From assembly GCF_004010955.1 (NCBI RefSeq), contig NZ_CP025227.1:868001-932000 (forward strand): 64,000 nucleotides of DNA, written 5' to 3'. The notes beneath the pieces are model-generated. The model was given only the letters and a program-made list of their open reading frames with translations, was not told the origin of the DNA and made no database searches. Position numbers and translations under genes: made by a program. Below, piece by piece: positions 1-19,411 of this stretch. This DNA is from Actinomyces wuliandei. Lineage in GTDB: Bacteria > Actinomycetota > Actinomycetes > Actinomycetales > Actinomycetaceae. The first letter of the stretch is position 1; every line of letters starts with the position of its first letter.

Positions 1-4726
<4,726 letters not shown>

Positions 4727-4821
4727 GCGCCTGCGTCATGAGCCTGCCCCGGGCTGCTGGGCGGGGCAGCGTGGGCTGCCTGCATGGTAGCCGGGTCGGG
4801 CACGGTCCGGGGACAACGTGA

Positions 4822-4856
4822 CGGCGGGCCTCCTCGGTGCCGGAGGAGGCCCGCCG
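4822..4856. terminator. Hairpin between convergent ligA and L,D-transpeptidase
   Basis: A perfect 13-bp inverted repeat (4822-4834 with 4844-4856) has a 9-nt loop and lies about 95 bp past the ligA stop. There is no clear U-run, so it is called a terminator from stem strength and its convergent position. It could serve either strand. Confidence 0.7.
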
Positions 4857-4882
4857 TGTGCATAAAGGGCACATGGGGACAG

Positions 4883-4921
4883 GGCTGGCCTGCAGGGCGT
4901 GAGATGACCGGCAGGCCAGCC
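4883..4921 (-). terminator. Hairpin just downstream of the L,D-transpeptidase
   Basis: An 11-bp perfect inverted repeat (GGCTGGCCTGC at 4883-4893 with 4911-4921) and a 17-nt loop begin 5 bp past the transpeptidase stop codon. The position fits a terminator for that minus-strand gene. No U-tract follows. Confidence 0.6.
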
Positions 4922-4925
4922 TGCG

Positions 4926-6872
4926 TCAGTAGTGGGACACGACTGTCGTGCCGATGTCGACCCAGTCGTAGATCCACTTGGCCTCCTCGACGGGCATGTT
5001 GACGCAGCCGTGGGAGGCCGAGTAGCCGAAGTCACTGCGCCAGGGGGCCCCGTGGAAGGCGTAGCCGCCGTGGAAGTAGGAGACCCACGGGACGTCCTCG
5101 GTGCGGTACCTGCTGCCGTCGATGTTGTCTCCCTCCATCGTCTGGGAGTCGTACTGCAGGTAGATCTGGTAGGTGCCGGTCACGGTGGGGGTCTCCTCCG
5201 CGCCGTCGACGATCGTGACAGGACCGCGGACCACGGTGGCTCCCTCGTAGGAGGTCACGGTGCGGCTGGCCAGGTCCACGTCGATCCACTTCTCGCCGGG
5301 CTCGGCCTGGTAGACGAGATTCTCTGCGCCGTCGGCAATGGTTCGCTCGCTCCACGTCGCCTCGACGACGGTCATCTCAAAGGTCCCGGAGTAGGCCTGG
5401 TTGTCGTCAAGGGCCTGGACGATCTCGTCAGAGACCTCTGCCGTGTTGTTCACGTCCTTGCCGTCAACGGCCTCGACGGGTGTGGAGACGACCTCCCCGT
5501 CGGAGTTGACGTTCCTCTCTCCGTTGACGGGCTCAGAGCCCGCGTCGGCAGCCTGGACCTCCACCCAGCTGGTGACCTGGGCGGGATCGACCTCAATGGT
5601 CGGGGCGGCGTCCACAGAGTTGGTGACGGTGATCCACGAGGCCTTCTCGACAGCACTGGCGGTGTACACGTAGGTTCCGTCAGCGTTGGCGACAGTGATG
5701 TCCTGGCCGACCCACTCGTTGGCCCTGTCAGCGACCTCCTGGGCCTCAGAGTCTGAGACCTCGGGGGCGGAGGAGGCGAAGGAGACGGTGACACTGGCCG
5801 GGCTCAGTGAGGCTGCCGCCTCCTTGGCTGCCTGGCCTAGGGCGGTAGTGTCCAGCGAGGTCCCCGCTGACGACGGGGTGGTCGTAAAGGTCGCCCCGTC
5901 CTCTCCGAGCAGGACAGTGGCGTTGACCGCCTTGACCTGGTCCTCGGGGATCAGGGAGGTCGCGTAGTCAGCAAGCGCCTGGTCGTCGGAGGTGGTGACT
6001 ACCTCGACCTCCTGCTCGTCGACAAGCGCCCGAAACCGGTCGACCAGGGTGTCACCACGTGCCATGACCGCATCAGCGGTGGCCTCGGTGTCCACCGAGA
6101 CCCCCAGGTCCTCCAGGGAGGCCGTCGCCTCGGCGTCGCCCGAGACCGTGACCGTCGCCTTGCTGGTGAGGTCCTCAATGGCTGAGACGACCTCCTCCCG
6201 AGTCTTTCCTGACAGATCGGTACCTGCTACCACGGTGCCGGGTAGGGCGTGGTCCTCGTAGTGGGAGGCATAGGCGTAGGCGCCGACGCCGACTCCTAGC
6301 AGGAGCAAGAAGGAGGCTGCGGCTGTCCACACGGGCAGCCGACGTCGGCGAGGAGCCGCGTCGTAGGTGGAGTCCTCCCACGTGCGGGAGACTGACTGGG
6401 TGGCGGAGTCCTCACCCCCCTGGTACCCGCTCGTGGCTGCCCCGGACGTCTCCTGCGCAGAGGCGGCGGAGGTGGGGGCCCCTGCCCCCGCCGCAGTCGC
6501 CGCGGGCCTGGTGCCCGTGTCAGCCGTGTTGGTTGGTGAGGTGCCTACCGGGGCCTCCGAGGGCGTCGCTGCCGACATACTGACGGCCTCAGAGGCCGCA
6601 GCCGTAACCGGAAGGAGGAGCGCCTCGGGGGCGTGTCCGCCCGGTCTGTCATGGTCTCGGGGCGGGATACGTGCGGGCAGGGCCGGCCCCTCCTCTGCCC
6701 CTGCTGTCTCCCCGGGCGCAGGCTCGGGTCCGCCAGGCGCCCCCGTGCCCAGCACAGAGCGACGACGTACGCCGACGGACTCGCCGTAGGGCGTGCTCAG
6801 TACCGTCAGCCCACTGGCCGAGGTGCCTGCCTCGGTGCTGCGGGAGCTGGTGGAGAACGTGTCGTTGCTCAT
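4926..6872 (-). CDS. L,D-transpeptidase (YkuD family) with N-terminal membrane anchor
   Basis: A 648-residue cell-wall enzyme predicted to form 3-3 peptidoglycan cross-links or attach proteins outside the membrane. The N-terminal 165 or so residues are a low-complexity Ala/Ser/Thr/Pro cytoplasmic region. One TM helix follows (FLLLLGVGVGAYAYA), then peptidoglycan-binding-like repeats beginning with VVAGTDLSGKTREEVV, then a C-terminal YkuD domain. The catalytic signature is HGAPW followed by SHGCVNMP with the nucleophile Cys near 623. The start ATG 6872 has AAGGA just upstream. A promoter with a perfect -35 lies about 110 bp above it. The gene diverges from gatC and converges on ligA. Confidence 0.93.
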   Translation of the reverse strand: MSNDTFSTSSRSTEAGTSASGLTVLSTPYGESVGVRRRSVLGTGAPGGPEPAPGETAGAEEGPALPARIPPRDHDRPGGHAPEALLLPVTAAASEAVSMSAATPSEAPVGTSPTNTADTGTRPAATAAGAGAPTSAASAQETSGAATSGYQGGEDSATQSVSRTWEDSTYDAAPRRRRLPVWTAAASFLLLLGVGVGAYAYASHYEDHALPGTVVAGTDLSGKTREEVVSAIEDLTSKATVTVSGDAEATASLEDLGVSVDTEATADAVMARGDTLVDRFRALVDEQEVEVVTTSDDQALADYATSLIPEDQVKAVNATVLLGEDGATFTTTPSSAGTSLDTTALGQAAKEAAASLSPASVTVSFASSAPEVSDSEAQEVADRANEWVGQDITVANADGTYVYTASAVEKASWITVTNSVDAAPTIEVDPAQVTSWVEVQAADAGSEPVNGERNVNSDGEVVSTPVEAVDGKDVNNTAEVSDEIVQALDDNQAYSGTFEMTVVEATWSERTIADGAENLVYQAEPGEKWIDVDLASRTVTSYEGATVVRGPVTIVDGAEETPTVTGTYQIYLQYDSQTMEGDNIDGSRYRTEDVPWVSYFHGGYAFHGAPWRSDFGYSASHGCVNMPVEEAKWIYDWVDIGTTVVSHY

Positions 6873-6988
6873 GGAATCCTTATGTCTTCGGAGCGCAGGC
6901 GCTGCCCACGGGGCGTGGCTGCGGCCTGTGCCTACGGGTAGGTAGCCGGTGCGTCCCTACAGAACGTGCTGACGCAAGATCCTCCACT

Positions 6989-7017
6989 ATCACAGTCGTC
7001 CCGGGCTGATATGTCAA
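6989..7017 (-). promoter_or_regulatory. Sigma70-type promoter for the L,D-transpeptidase
   Basis: On the minus strand a perfect TTGACA (-35, 7012-7017) is followed after 17 nt by TGTGAT (-10, 6989-6994). The predicted 5' UTR is about 110 nt. The rest of the 317-bp spacer 6873-7189 holds only this and the gatC promoter. Confidence 0.6.
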
Positions 7018-7176
7018 CCAGCTGGAGCCCTTGATGCGCTGTGAGATGGTACATGACCTATGGCCTGGCTGACGGCGCTGCTGACCGAGTGCCGCCACCT
7101 GCTGCCCGGTCCCGCCTGTCCTGCCGCCGAGCCTCTGCCGGGTGCTGCGCGTCCCGTGCCGCTGCGGCCTCCCCGC

Positions 7177-7192
7177 TAGACTCGTGCCTATG
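7177..7192 (+). promoter_or_regulatory. Leaderless-type promoter of gatCAB
   Basis: TAGACT at 7177-7182 lies 7 nt before the gatC ATG at 7190, and no Shine-Dalgarno sequence is present. Transcription would begin at or next to the start codon. No good -35 hexamer is visible. Confidence 0.5.
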
Positions 7193-7492
7193 TCTGCTAT
7201 CTCGAAGGATGAGGTCGCTCGTGTCGCTGCACTGGCGCGCGTGGCTCTGACTGAGGAGGAGGTGGATCGTCTGGCTGGTGAGCTGGACGCGGTCGCCTCC
7301 TCCTTTGCCCGTGTCGCGAGCGTGGTGACTGCTGACCTGCCCGCTACCTCCCACCCTGTCCCGCTGACCAACGTCCTGCGGCAGGATGCTCCCGGGGCCG
7401 TCCTGGACGCCGAGGAGCTGCTTGCGGGAGCGCCGGCGGCTGAGGGCTCCCTGTTTCTTGTTCCACGGATCCTGGGGGAGGAGACGGCCTGA
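7190..7492 (+). CDS. gatC: Aspartyl/glutamyl-tRNA amidotransferase subunit C
   Basis: A 100-residue small subunit of the GatCAB complex, which amidates Glu-tRNA(Gln) and/or Asp-tRNA(Asn). It has the family N-terminus (ISKDEVARVAALARVALTEE) and a C-terminal region ending near LRQDAPGA. The frame is open upstream to 7142, but the conserved N-terminus begins at ATG 7190, which also fits the leaderless TAGACT box. The stop codon is directly abutted by the gatA ATG, which indicates translational coupling. Confidence 0.95.
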   Translation: MSAISKDEVARVAALARVALTEEEVDRLAGELDAVASSFARVASVVTADLPATSHPVPLTNVLRQDAPGAVLDAEELLAGAPAAEGSLFLVPRILGEETA

Positions 7493-9025
7493 ATGAGTGA
7501 CATGACCTCCCTGCTCCGCTCCTCCGCCGCCACGCAGGCAGCTGCCCTGGCCTCTGGCGAGGTGTCCTCCCGGGAGCTGACTCAGGCGCACCTGGACAGG
7601 ATAGACGCCGTTGACCACCTTCTCGGCGCGTTTCTCGACGTCAGCGCGGACAGGGCGCTGGCGGAGGCTGACGCCGCCGACGCGGCTCGCCGTGAGGGCG
7701 GGGAAGCTGCCGAGTTGGCGGGTGTCCCTGTGGCCGTCAAGGACCTTGTCTGCACCCGTGGTCAGGTCACGACCGCAGCCTCGGCGATCCTCCAGGGCTG
7801 GGTACCTCCCTATGACGCCACCCTGGTGCGGCGCGTCCGAGAGTCTCGGATGCCGGTACTGGGCAAGACGAACCTGGACGAGTTCGCCATGGGCGGCTCC
7901 ACCGAGTACTCGGCCTTCGGCCGGACCGCCAATCCCTGGGACCTCGGCCGTATTCCGGGGGGCTCGTCCGGGGGCTCGGCCGCTGCCGTCGCTGCCTTCG
8001 AGGCACCGCTGGCAGTGGGGACCGATACGGGCGGCTCCATCCGCCAGCCTGCGGCAGTGACTGGCACGGTCGGCGTCAAGCCCACCTACGGGACCGTGTC
8101 ACGCTACGGCGTCATCGCCATGGCCTCCTCCCTGGACACGCCGGGTCCGATGGCTCGTACCGTCCTGGACGCAGCCCTGCTGCACGACGTCATCGGCGCC
8201 TACGACCCGTTGGACTCCACCTCGCTGCCTGACGCTCCTCGGGGCATGGCTGCGGTTGTTCGCGCGGCGCAGGAGCGCCGTGACCTGACTGGCCTGCGGG
8301 TGGGGGTGGTTGCCGAGCTGGACGGGGGCGAAGGATACCACCCGGGGGTCGTGGACTCCTTCCACGCCGCCCTGGAGCTGCTCCGGGCCGCTGGTGCTGA
8401 GGTCTCTACCGTCTCCCTGCCGCACCTGGAGTACGCGCTTGACGCCTACTACCTGATCATGCCTGCGGAGGCCTCGTCAAACCTGGCCCGTTATGACGGG
8501 ATGCGTTACGGGCTGCGTGTTGAGCCGTCGGAGGGGCCGGTGACGGCTGAGACGGTGATGGCGGCGACTCGGGGAGCGGGTTTTGGTGACGAGGTCAAGC
8601 GCCGGGTGGTCCTGGGGACGCACGTGCTGTCCGCCGGCTACTACGAGGCCTACTACGGTAGCGCCCAGAAGGTGCGCACACTCGTTCAGCGGGACTTTGC
8701 CTCTGCCTGGGAGGATTACGACGTCCTGGTCTCGCCCACCGCGCCGGTGACCGCCTACAAGTTCGGTGAGAAGGACGACCCGCTGGCGATGTACAAGCTG
8801 GACGTGACGACGATTCCTGCCAACCTGGCCGGAGTGCCCGCCATGAGCCTGCCCTCGGGGCTCAGTGATGACGGGCTGCCTGTGGGTTTCCAGCTCCTGG
8901 CACCTCAGCGGGCCGACAACCGCCTCTACCGCGCAGGGGCGGTCCTGGAGGCTGCGCTCGACGAGCGGCGTGGCGAGCCGCTGCTGTCCTGTGCTCCTGG
9001 GCTGGCCGAGGTGGCCGGGCAGTGA
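7493..9025 (+). CDS. gatA: Aspartyl/glutamyl-tRNA amidotransferase subunit A
   Basis: Amidase-signature enzyme that hydrolyses glutamine and supplies ammonia for tRNA-dependent amidation. The Ser-cisSer-Lys triad aligns to K83 (VAVKD), S158 (GGSSGGS) and S182 ([10 protein letters not shown]), with the same spacing as known GatA proteins. The length of 510 residues is normal. It begins immediately after the gatC stop codon and is followed 70 bp later by gatB, forming a gatC-gatA-gatB operon. Nothing unusual is seen. Confidence 0.97.
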   Translation: MSDMTSLLRSSAATQAAALASGEVSSRELTQAHLDRIDAVDHLLGAFLDVSADRALAEADAADAARREGGEAAELAGVPVAVKDLVCTRGQVTTAASAILQGWVPPYDATLVRRVRESRMPVLGKTNLDEFAMGGSTEYSAFGRTANPWDLGRIPGGSSGGSAAAVAAFEAPLAVGTDTGGSIRQPAAVTGTVGVKPTYGTVSRYGVIAMASSLDTPGPMARTVLDAALLHDVIGAYDPLDSTSLPDAPRGMAAVVRAAQERRDLTGLRVGVVAELDGGEGYHPGVVDSFHAALELLRAAGAEVSTVSLPHLEYALDAYYLIMPAEASSNLARYDGMRYGLRVEPSEGPVTAETVMAATRGAGFGDEVKRRVVLGTHVLSAGYYEAYYGSAQKVRTLVQRDFASAWEDYDVLVSPTAPVTAYKFGEKDDPLAMYKLDVTTIPANLAGVPAMSLPSGLSDDGLPVGFQLLAPQRADNRLYRAGAVLEAALDERRGEPLLSCAPGLAEVAGQ

Positions 9026-9095
9026 CAGGGGAGTCAGGGACGGTAGGGCTGTCACGACGGACAAACCGATACTCACGACGCATTGAGGTGGACTG

Positions 9096-10592
9096 ATGAG
9101 CGACCCGCTGATGGACTTTGACGAGGCCGTGCGCCGTTACGACCCGGTGCTGGGGCTGGAGGTGCATGTCGAGCTCGGTACTGAGACCAAGATGTTTGAC
9201 GCCGCACCCAACGTCTTCGGTGCCCAGCCGAACACGATGGTGACTCCTACCTCGGTAGGGCTTCCCGGGGCGCTGCCCCAGGTCAACGGCCGGGGGGTGG
9301 AGTACGCGATCCGTATCGGGCTGGCCCTGGGATGCCAGATAGCCCGGTCCTGCCGATTCGCGAGAAAGAACTACTTCTACCCGGACCTGTCGAAGAACTT
9401 CCAGACCTCTCAGTCGGATGAGCCGATTGCCTACGACGGGGCGGTCGAGGTCGAGCTGGCGGACGGGACCTCCTTTACCGTTCCTGTCGAGCGGGCGCAC
9501 ATGGAGGAGGACGCGGGGAAGAACACCCATGTCGGTGGCGCGGACGGCCGGATCGAGGGTGCCCAATACTCCCTGGTGGACTACAACCGTGCAGGGGTGC
9601 CGCTGGTCGAGATCGTCACCCGCCCCATCGAGGGTGCCGGTGAGCGGGCGCCGGAGGTCGCGGCCGCCTACGTGCGCACGCTGCGCGACGTCTTCCGGGC
9701 GATAGGTGTTTCCAAGGCCCGGATGGAGCTGGGAAATGTGAGGGCAGACGTCAACGTCTCCTTACGAGAGTCTCCTGACGCCCCCCTGGGGGTGCGTACG
9801 GAGACCAAGAACGTCAACACCTTCCGTGGGATCGAGCAGTGTGTCCGCTATGAGATCCAGCGACAGGCGGCTGTTCTTGCGGCCGGAGGCCATGTGGTCC
9901 AGGAGACCCGGCACGGCCAGGCGGACGGGACGACGCGGGCGGGACGGGTCAAGTCTGACGCGGACGACTACCGTTACTTCCCTGAGCCGGATCTCGTTCC
10001 GGTGGTGCCGTCTCGCGAGTGGGTGGAGGAGATCCGTGCCAGTCTGCCGGAGATGCCGATGGTGCGGCGGCGTCGGCTCCGGGAGGAGTGGTCCCTCAGC
10101 GAGGCGGAGATGCGTGATGTGGTCAATGCTGGGGCAGTGGACCTGATCGAGGCCACGGTGCGGAGCGGGACAAGCGGGCAGGCCGCACGTAAGTGGTGGA
10201 TGGGGGAGCTGTCTCGTGCCGCCAGGGAGAGGGAGAGCCCCTTGGAAGAGCTGCCGGTGACGCCGGGACAGGTCGCTCAGCTGCAGATGCTGGTTGACTC
10301 TGGGCGCCTGACCGACAAGCTGGCGCGGCAGGTCCTGGAAGGAGTCCTTGCCGGGGAAGGGGACCCGGAGGCAGTGGCGACGACCCGAGGGCTGAAGGTC
10401 GTCTCCGACGACTCTGCGCTGCTGGAGGTCGTGAACGCTGCATTGGAGGCACACCCTGATGTCGTGGAGAAGATACGGGGCGGAAAGGTCCAGGCTGCGG
10501 GTGCGATCGTCGGCGCAGTGATGAAGGCCACCAAGGGGCAGGCGGACGCAAGGCGAGTTCGTGAGCTGGTCATGGAGCGCGCTCAGGGCTGA
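9096..10592 (+). CDS. gatB: Aspartyl/glutamyl-tRNA amidotransferase subunit B
   Basis: tRNA-binding and phosphorylating subunit of GatCAB, 498 residues. The N-terminal catalytic cradle shows the family motif [16 protein letters not shown] and later [14 protein letters not shown]. The C-terminal helical and YqeY-like tail runs to [15 protein letters not shown] precedes ATG 9096 by 4 nt. It is the last gene of the gatCAB operon. Confidence 0.97.
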   Translation: MSDPLMDFDEAVRRYDPVLGLEVHVELGTETKMFDAAPNVFGAQPNTMVTPTSVGLPGALPQVNGRGVEYAIRIGLALGCQIARSCRFARKNYFYPDLSKNFQTSQSDEPIAYDGAVEVELADGTSFTVPVERAHMEEDAGKNTHVGGADGRIEGAQYSLVDYNRAGVPLVEIVTRPIEGAGERAPEVAAAYVRTLRDVFRAIGVSKARMELGNVRADVNVSLRESPDAPLGVRTETKNVNTFRGIEQCVRYEIQRQAAVLAAGGHVVQETRHGQADGTTRAGRVKSDADDYRYFPEPDLVPVVPSREWVEEIRASLPEMPMVRRRRLREEWSLSEAEMRDVVNAGAVDLIEATVRSGTSGQAARKWWMGELSRAARERESPLEELPVTPGQVAQLQMLVDSGRLTDKLARQVLEGVLAGEGDPEAVATTRGLKVVSDDSALLEVVNAALEAHPDVVEKIRGGKVQAAGAIVGAVMKATKGQADARRVRELVMERAQG

Positions 10593-10814
10593 GGGTGTCG
10601 GCTACCCGGTGGTTCCCTGTCCTAGGTGCCCGGCGTCCAGGGGGGACCCAGAGAACCACTGGGTAGCCAGAGGCTGCTGTCCGCGGCGAAGTAGCAGTAG
10701 CCGGAACGTCCGTTCCGTGGCAGGACCAGGTCGCGAGGCAGCCGACGTCGTCGCTGGCGTCTCACTATCTGGGTCTGCTTCCGACGTCCAGCTGTCAGGA
10801 CGAGGGGAGTTGGG

Positions 10815-10839
10815 GATAGGGTCTGAGACGACCCCTATC
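10815..10839 (+). promoter_or_regulatory. Inverted repeat overlapping a candidate -10 upstream of malic enzyme
   Basis: GATAGGGT (10815-10822) and ACCCCTATC (10831-10839) form an inverted repeat with one bulged C around an 8-nt spacer. The left arm contains TAGGGT, which fits a -10 hexamer, so the repeat would lie at the transcription start, an operator-like position. The remaining 10593-10814 spacer shows nothing else clear. Confidence 0.4.
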
Positions 10840-10866
10840 GCATGGATCTCTGCTGGAGGAACATAC

Positions 10867-12255
10867 ATGGTTCAGCCTAGCCCTAGTTACACCGTCGCCC
10901 TGCACCTCAAGGTTCCCGCGTCCCAGAAGGCTGTGGCCCGGCTGGTGGACACCGCCACTGCCACCGGAGCTGTCGTGACCGGTGTGGACGTTGCAGAGGC
11001 GGGTGCCGATACGCTGACTGTAGATCTGACTGCGGACACCCGAGACTCCAGGCACCGTGGTGACCTGGTTTCCAGGCTTGACGAGCTTGACGGCGTCGTC
11101 GTCGAGACTGTCGGGGACTCTACCTTCCTGGCCCACGTCGGCGGTAAGATTGAGGTAGTGGGGACGTACCCGATCCATAACCGTCGTGACCTTGCGCGCG
11201 TGTACACCCCTGGCGTCGCCCGGGTCTGCAAGGCTATCTACGACCACCCGGAGCGCGCCCGAAAGCTCACAATCAAAAAGAATACCGTTGCGGTGGTGAC
11301 AGACGGTACTGCCGTGCTTGGAATGGGTGATATCGGCCCGTCCGCCGCCATGCCGGTCATGGAGGGCAAGGCTGTGCTGTTCAAGCAGTTTGGAAACGTT
11401 GACGCGTGGCCGGTCGCTCTGGACACCAAGGACCCGGAGGAGATCATCTCCATAGTCAAGGCCATTGCACCTGCCTACGGTGGCATCAACCTGGAAGATA
11501 TTGCGGCCCCCAAGTGCTTCGACATTGAGGAGCGCCTGCGGGAAGAACTTGATATTCCGGTGTTCCACGACGATCAGCACGGGACCGCGATCGTGACCCT
11601 GGCTGCGCTGATCAACGCGCTGAAGGTCGTGGGGAAGAAGATTGAGGATGTCCGTATCGTCCTGTCGGGCGTCGGTGCGGCCGGGAACGCCATCGCCAAG
11701 TTGCTCATGGCTCACGGGGCCACAGATATCGTGGGGTACGGACGTACCGGAGCGTTGTCGGCGCATGATACTGACGGAATGAACCAGCACCGCAGGTGGC
11801 TGGCAGAGAACACGAATCCGCGTCGGGTCACAGGAACCCTCAAGGAGGGCCTGGTTGGTGCTGACGTATTCATTGGGGTGTCGTCGGGGAACCTTCTCGA
11901 GCCCGAGGACCTTTCTGTTATGGCTGAGGACGCCATTGTGTTCGCGATGGCCAACCCTACTCCGGAGGTTGATCCCATCGGCGCTGCCAACTATGCGGCT
12001 GTCGTGGCAACCGGACGTTCGGACTTCCCCAATCAGATCAATAACGTCCTAGCATTTCCCGGACTGTTCCGCGGGCTGCTGGACACGGGAATCACGGAGA
12101 TTACTACCAACTTGCTTCGTGCCGCTGCGACGGGTATCGCCTCCGTTGTGGACACTGATGAGATCAGCCCTGTATACATTATACCTGGGGCGTTTGACAC
12201 GCATGTCGCTGAGGCTGTTGCCAGTGCTGTGCGGCGGTTTGCCGAGGAGAAGTAG
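10867..12255 (+). CDS. NAD(P)-dependent malic enzyme with N-terminal ACT domain
   Basis: Oxidative decarboxylation of malate to pyruvate, linking the C4 acid pool to pyruvate or NAD(P)H supply. An N-terminal ACT-like domain (about residues 5-80) precedes the malic enzyme core, with [29 protein letters not shown], the metal region FHDDQHGTA and the Rossmann motif [14 protein letters not shown]. The frame is open back into gatB, but ATG 10867 follows GGAGGA by 6 nt and starts the ACT domain, so a 462-residue protein is called. An ACT domain implies allosteric control, possibly by an amino acid; the ligand is unknown. Confidence 0.93.
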   Translation: MVQPSPSYTVALHLKVPASQKAVARLVDTATATGAVVTGVDVAEAGADTLTVDLTADTRDSRHRGDLVSRLDELDGVVVETVGDSTFLAHVGGKIEVVGTYPIHNRRDLARVYTPGVARVCKAIYDHPERARKLTIKKNTVAVVTDGTAVLGMGDIGPSAAMPVMEGKAVLFKQFGNVDAWPVALDTKDPEEIISIVKAIAPAYGGINLEDIAAPKCFDIEERLREELDIPVFHDDQHGTAIVTLAALINALKVVGKKIEDVRIVLSGVGAAGNAIAKLLMAHGATDIVGYGRTGALSAHDTDGMNQHRRWLAENTNPRRVTGTLKEGLVGADVFIGVSSGNLLEPEDLSVMAEDAIVFAMANPTPEVDPIGAANYAAVVATGRSDFPNQINNVLAFPGLFRGLLDTGITEITTNLLRAAATGIASVVDTDEISPVYIIPGAFDTHVAEAVASAVRRFAEEK

Positions 12256-12791
12256 CGGCCACGTTCTCGGTGCGGCTCGATCGAGCTGTGGCAAGGGCGT
12301 TCGGCGGGCTGCGGGGTCTGAGGCATGCGGGGCCGCGTCTGCGGTGCGACGCCTGCTGGCGCCACCCAGCTGTATAGGTCCCCCGGGGTGGTCCCACGTG
12401 GTTTCGGCGGACTGCGTCCTGCCCTGTCCTGACTCTTCTCCCGTCGGCGGTCTCGTGTGCCTGGAGTACGTGAGACCGCGTTCGGCTCCCCGGAGACTTC
12501 GACGCCATGTACCCACGCCCCGGCCGTACGCGAGGTCGCCTATGCCCATACCCCACGCCCCGGCCGTACGTGAGGTCGCGGTCGGGGCGCGTGCTCAAGG
12601 TGCCCGGTCTGCTGTCCCCTTGTCTCCCTGCCGCATCCGTGCTCGCTCCCGCAGCATGCAGTTCCCGGACCGGCACCCGGGGTCGCACGGTTGCTTGTGC
12701 GTCGCCGGACTCCTGTGCCTTGTGGCAGGCGCTCCGGGTCGCAGGATCGTCAGGGGCGTCAAACAAGAGGCGCGAATCACCTTGCATCCTG
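12256..12791. other. Non-coding region upstream of the rrn promoter
   Basis: I see no credible gene between the malic enzyme and the rrn promoter. Open frames here are arginine-, proline- and serine-rich shadows. The stretch carries three related motif copies (see the repeat entry) and a wobble-rich hairpin around 12448-12478 that could terminate malic enzyme transcription. Confidence 0.6.
12466..12580 (+). repeat. Three phased copies of a GTACGYGAG-type motif upstream of rrn
   Basis: Related 14-15-mers GTACGTGAGACCGCG (12466-12480), GTACGCGAGGTCGC (12526-12539) and GTACGTGAGGTCGCG (12566-12580) start 60 and 40 bp apart. The last two are part of a 28-bp direct repeat with one mismatch (12512-12539 and 12552-12579). 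Spacing in multiples of 10 bp would place them on one face of the helix, as expected for protein-binding sites. Confidence 0.6.
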
Positions 12792-12823
12792 TTGACGCAC
12801 GTAGCGTGACTCAACTACGCTAC
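12792..12823 (+). promoter_or_regulatory. rrn operon promoter with overlapping inverted repeat
   Basis: TTGACG (12792-12797) and TACGCT (12816-12821) are spaced by 18 bp, a good sigma70-type match about 240 bp before 16S. An inverted repeat GTAGCGT (12801-12807) / ACGCTAC (12817-12823) spans the spacer and the -10, so a bound regulator could block the promoter. Confidence 0.65.
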
Positions 12824-12884
12824 TCGGGTTGCTCTTGCTGGGTTGTGCTGCTGCTGGTGTGGTGGTGTGGCTGGCTTGTGGGTG

Positions 12885-12911
12885 TGTTGGTTTGAGATCT
12901 CGATAGTGTGT
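12885..12911 (+). promoter_or_regulatory. rrn leader conserved element (antitermination/processing)
   Basis: TTTGAGATCTCGATAGTGTG within this segment closely resembles the TTTGAGAACTCAATAGTGTG element of actinobacterial rrn leaders, which is associated with antitermination or pre-rRNA processing. The role here is inferred from that similarity and from its position between promoter and 16S. Confidence 0.55.
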
Positions 12912-13057
12912 CTTGTTTTCTTTTATGCCTGTGTGGGTGGGGCTGTTGTGGTCTGCTGCGCGTGTGTGTGTGGTGGGCTGTGGTGGTTCTGCCTGGTTTG
13001 TTGTGCTGCGTGTGGGGCTGCCTGTGTGGGTGGTCGTGCGCGTGGTTGTTCTTGTTT

Positions 13058-18358
<5,301 letters not shown>

Positions 18359-18503
18359 CACACGCGCAGCCTCACGTGCTGGTGCGCCAGCCAGGAGCAC
18401 GCACTGGTGCCACCACGACGACAGACCCCCCCCCACTGTGGGGGGCGCGCCCGCTGTACGGTCCATGACCACCCCACCCCACCACCCCCCTCACACACAC
18501 AGA

Positions 18504-18540
18504 GGGGTGGGTGGGTGGCTGCCAGGCACCCACCCACCCC
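18504..18540 (+). repeat. Perfect 14-bp hairpin in the 23S-5S spacer
   Basis: GGGGTGGGTGGGTG (18504-18517) pairs perfectly with CACCCACCCACCCC (18527-18540) around a 9-nt loop. It may be a processing stem between 23S and 5S. The left arm also has four G-runs and could form a quadruplex instead. The rest of the 18359-18574 spacer is A/C-rich. Confidence 0.6.
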
Positions 18541-18574
18541 CCAGAAGGGGGGGGTTGGGGGTCCCGGACCACGT

Positions 18575-18690
18575 CTCGGTGGTCACAGCGGCAGGGTCAC
18601 GCCCGGTCCCATCCCGAACCCGGAAGCTAAGCCTGCCAGCGCCGATGGTACTGTCCCCGCCAGGGGACGGGAGAGCAGGACACCACCGAG
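18575..18690 (+). rRNA. rrf: 5S ribosomal RNA
   Basis: Recognised by CGCCCGGTCCCATCCCGAAC, CCGGAAGCTAAGCC and AGCGCCGATGGTACTG. The ends form helix I: CTCGGTGGT (18575-18583) with ACCACCGAG (18682-18690). It is the last rRNA of the operon, about 116 nt. Confidence 0.97.
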
Positions 18691-18701
18691 CACACACCAC
18701 A

Positions 18702-18742
18702 CCCCACCCCCCGCACAGAAGCAAGACAGGCGGGGGGTGGGG
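18702..18742 (+). terminator. rrn operon terminator hairpin
   Basis: A perfect 13-bp stem CCCCACCCCCCGC (18702-18714) / GCGGGGGGTGGGG (18730-18742) with a 15-nt loop lies 11 bp after 5S. No U-run follows, as is frequent in high-G+C genomes. Confidence 0.7.
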
Positions 18743-19411
18743 GCAGCCCACACCCCACCCACAACACACCCAGGACGGGCCCAAAGAGGGGCAGGGAAGG
18801 AACAAGAAAAAAAAAGGGGGGGTGGGCCCCTGGCGGCCAGGGTCGGCCGCGCGGGGCCCACGAGCACCAGGGCGGGCAAGACCACTGCCCTGGCCGGCTT
18901 GCGGACCAGCCGACGACGACCGGTGCCCCTGACAACGCTGGTGGCCCTGGGCCGGCTCAGGACACCACCACACTGGGCCTGCCGACACGCTGGGCCTGCC
19001 GACACGGCGTGCCACCACCGACCTGCCCCCCCCCCGGGGGGGGCGGCAGAACCAACGCGAAGGACACAGCCGCGCTTGAGCACGCTGACCGGTTGCTTTG
19101 ACCCGGACCCCGGCACCACCCACACACGCCCACCACGCCCAGGCCCACCACGCTCAGATCCACGACCCCAGCAGCATGTGCCACCGCCAGAACTCGTAGG
19201 ACACCACCCACCCCACCCACACAGGCCACCAAACCACCGTCCTGCAGCAGGACAGTGGCGCCCGGACCTCCAGAAGGACGACGCACGCAGAGGACCGACA
19301 ATCCCAGGTCCTTTGAACATCCCATTCCTGCAATTTAGAAGCAAACTCGGCACGAGGTAGATAAACGACCGCTAGCGGCACGCGCCTCGCAGAGCGGAGG
19401 GACTAGTTTCG
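18743..19411. other. Non-coding A/C-rich region between rrn and the transporter
   Basis: About 670 bp between convergent units with no credible gene. It contains an A-run (near 18809), a 17-bp unit repeated twice in tandem (18973-18989, 18990-19006) and a C10G8 self-complementary run near 19027-19044. Open frames are proline/arginine-rich and lack codon bias. Confidence 0.6.
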
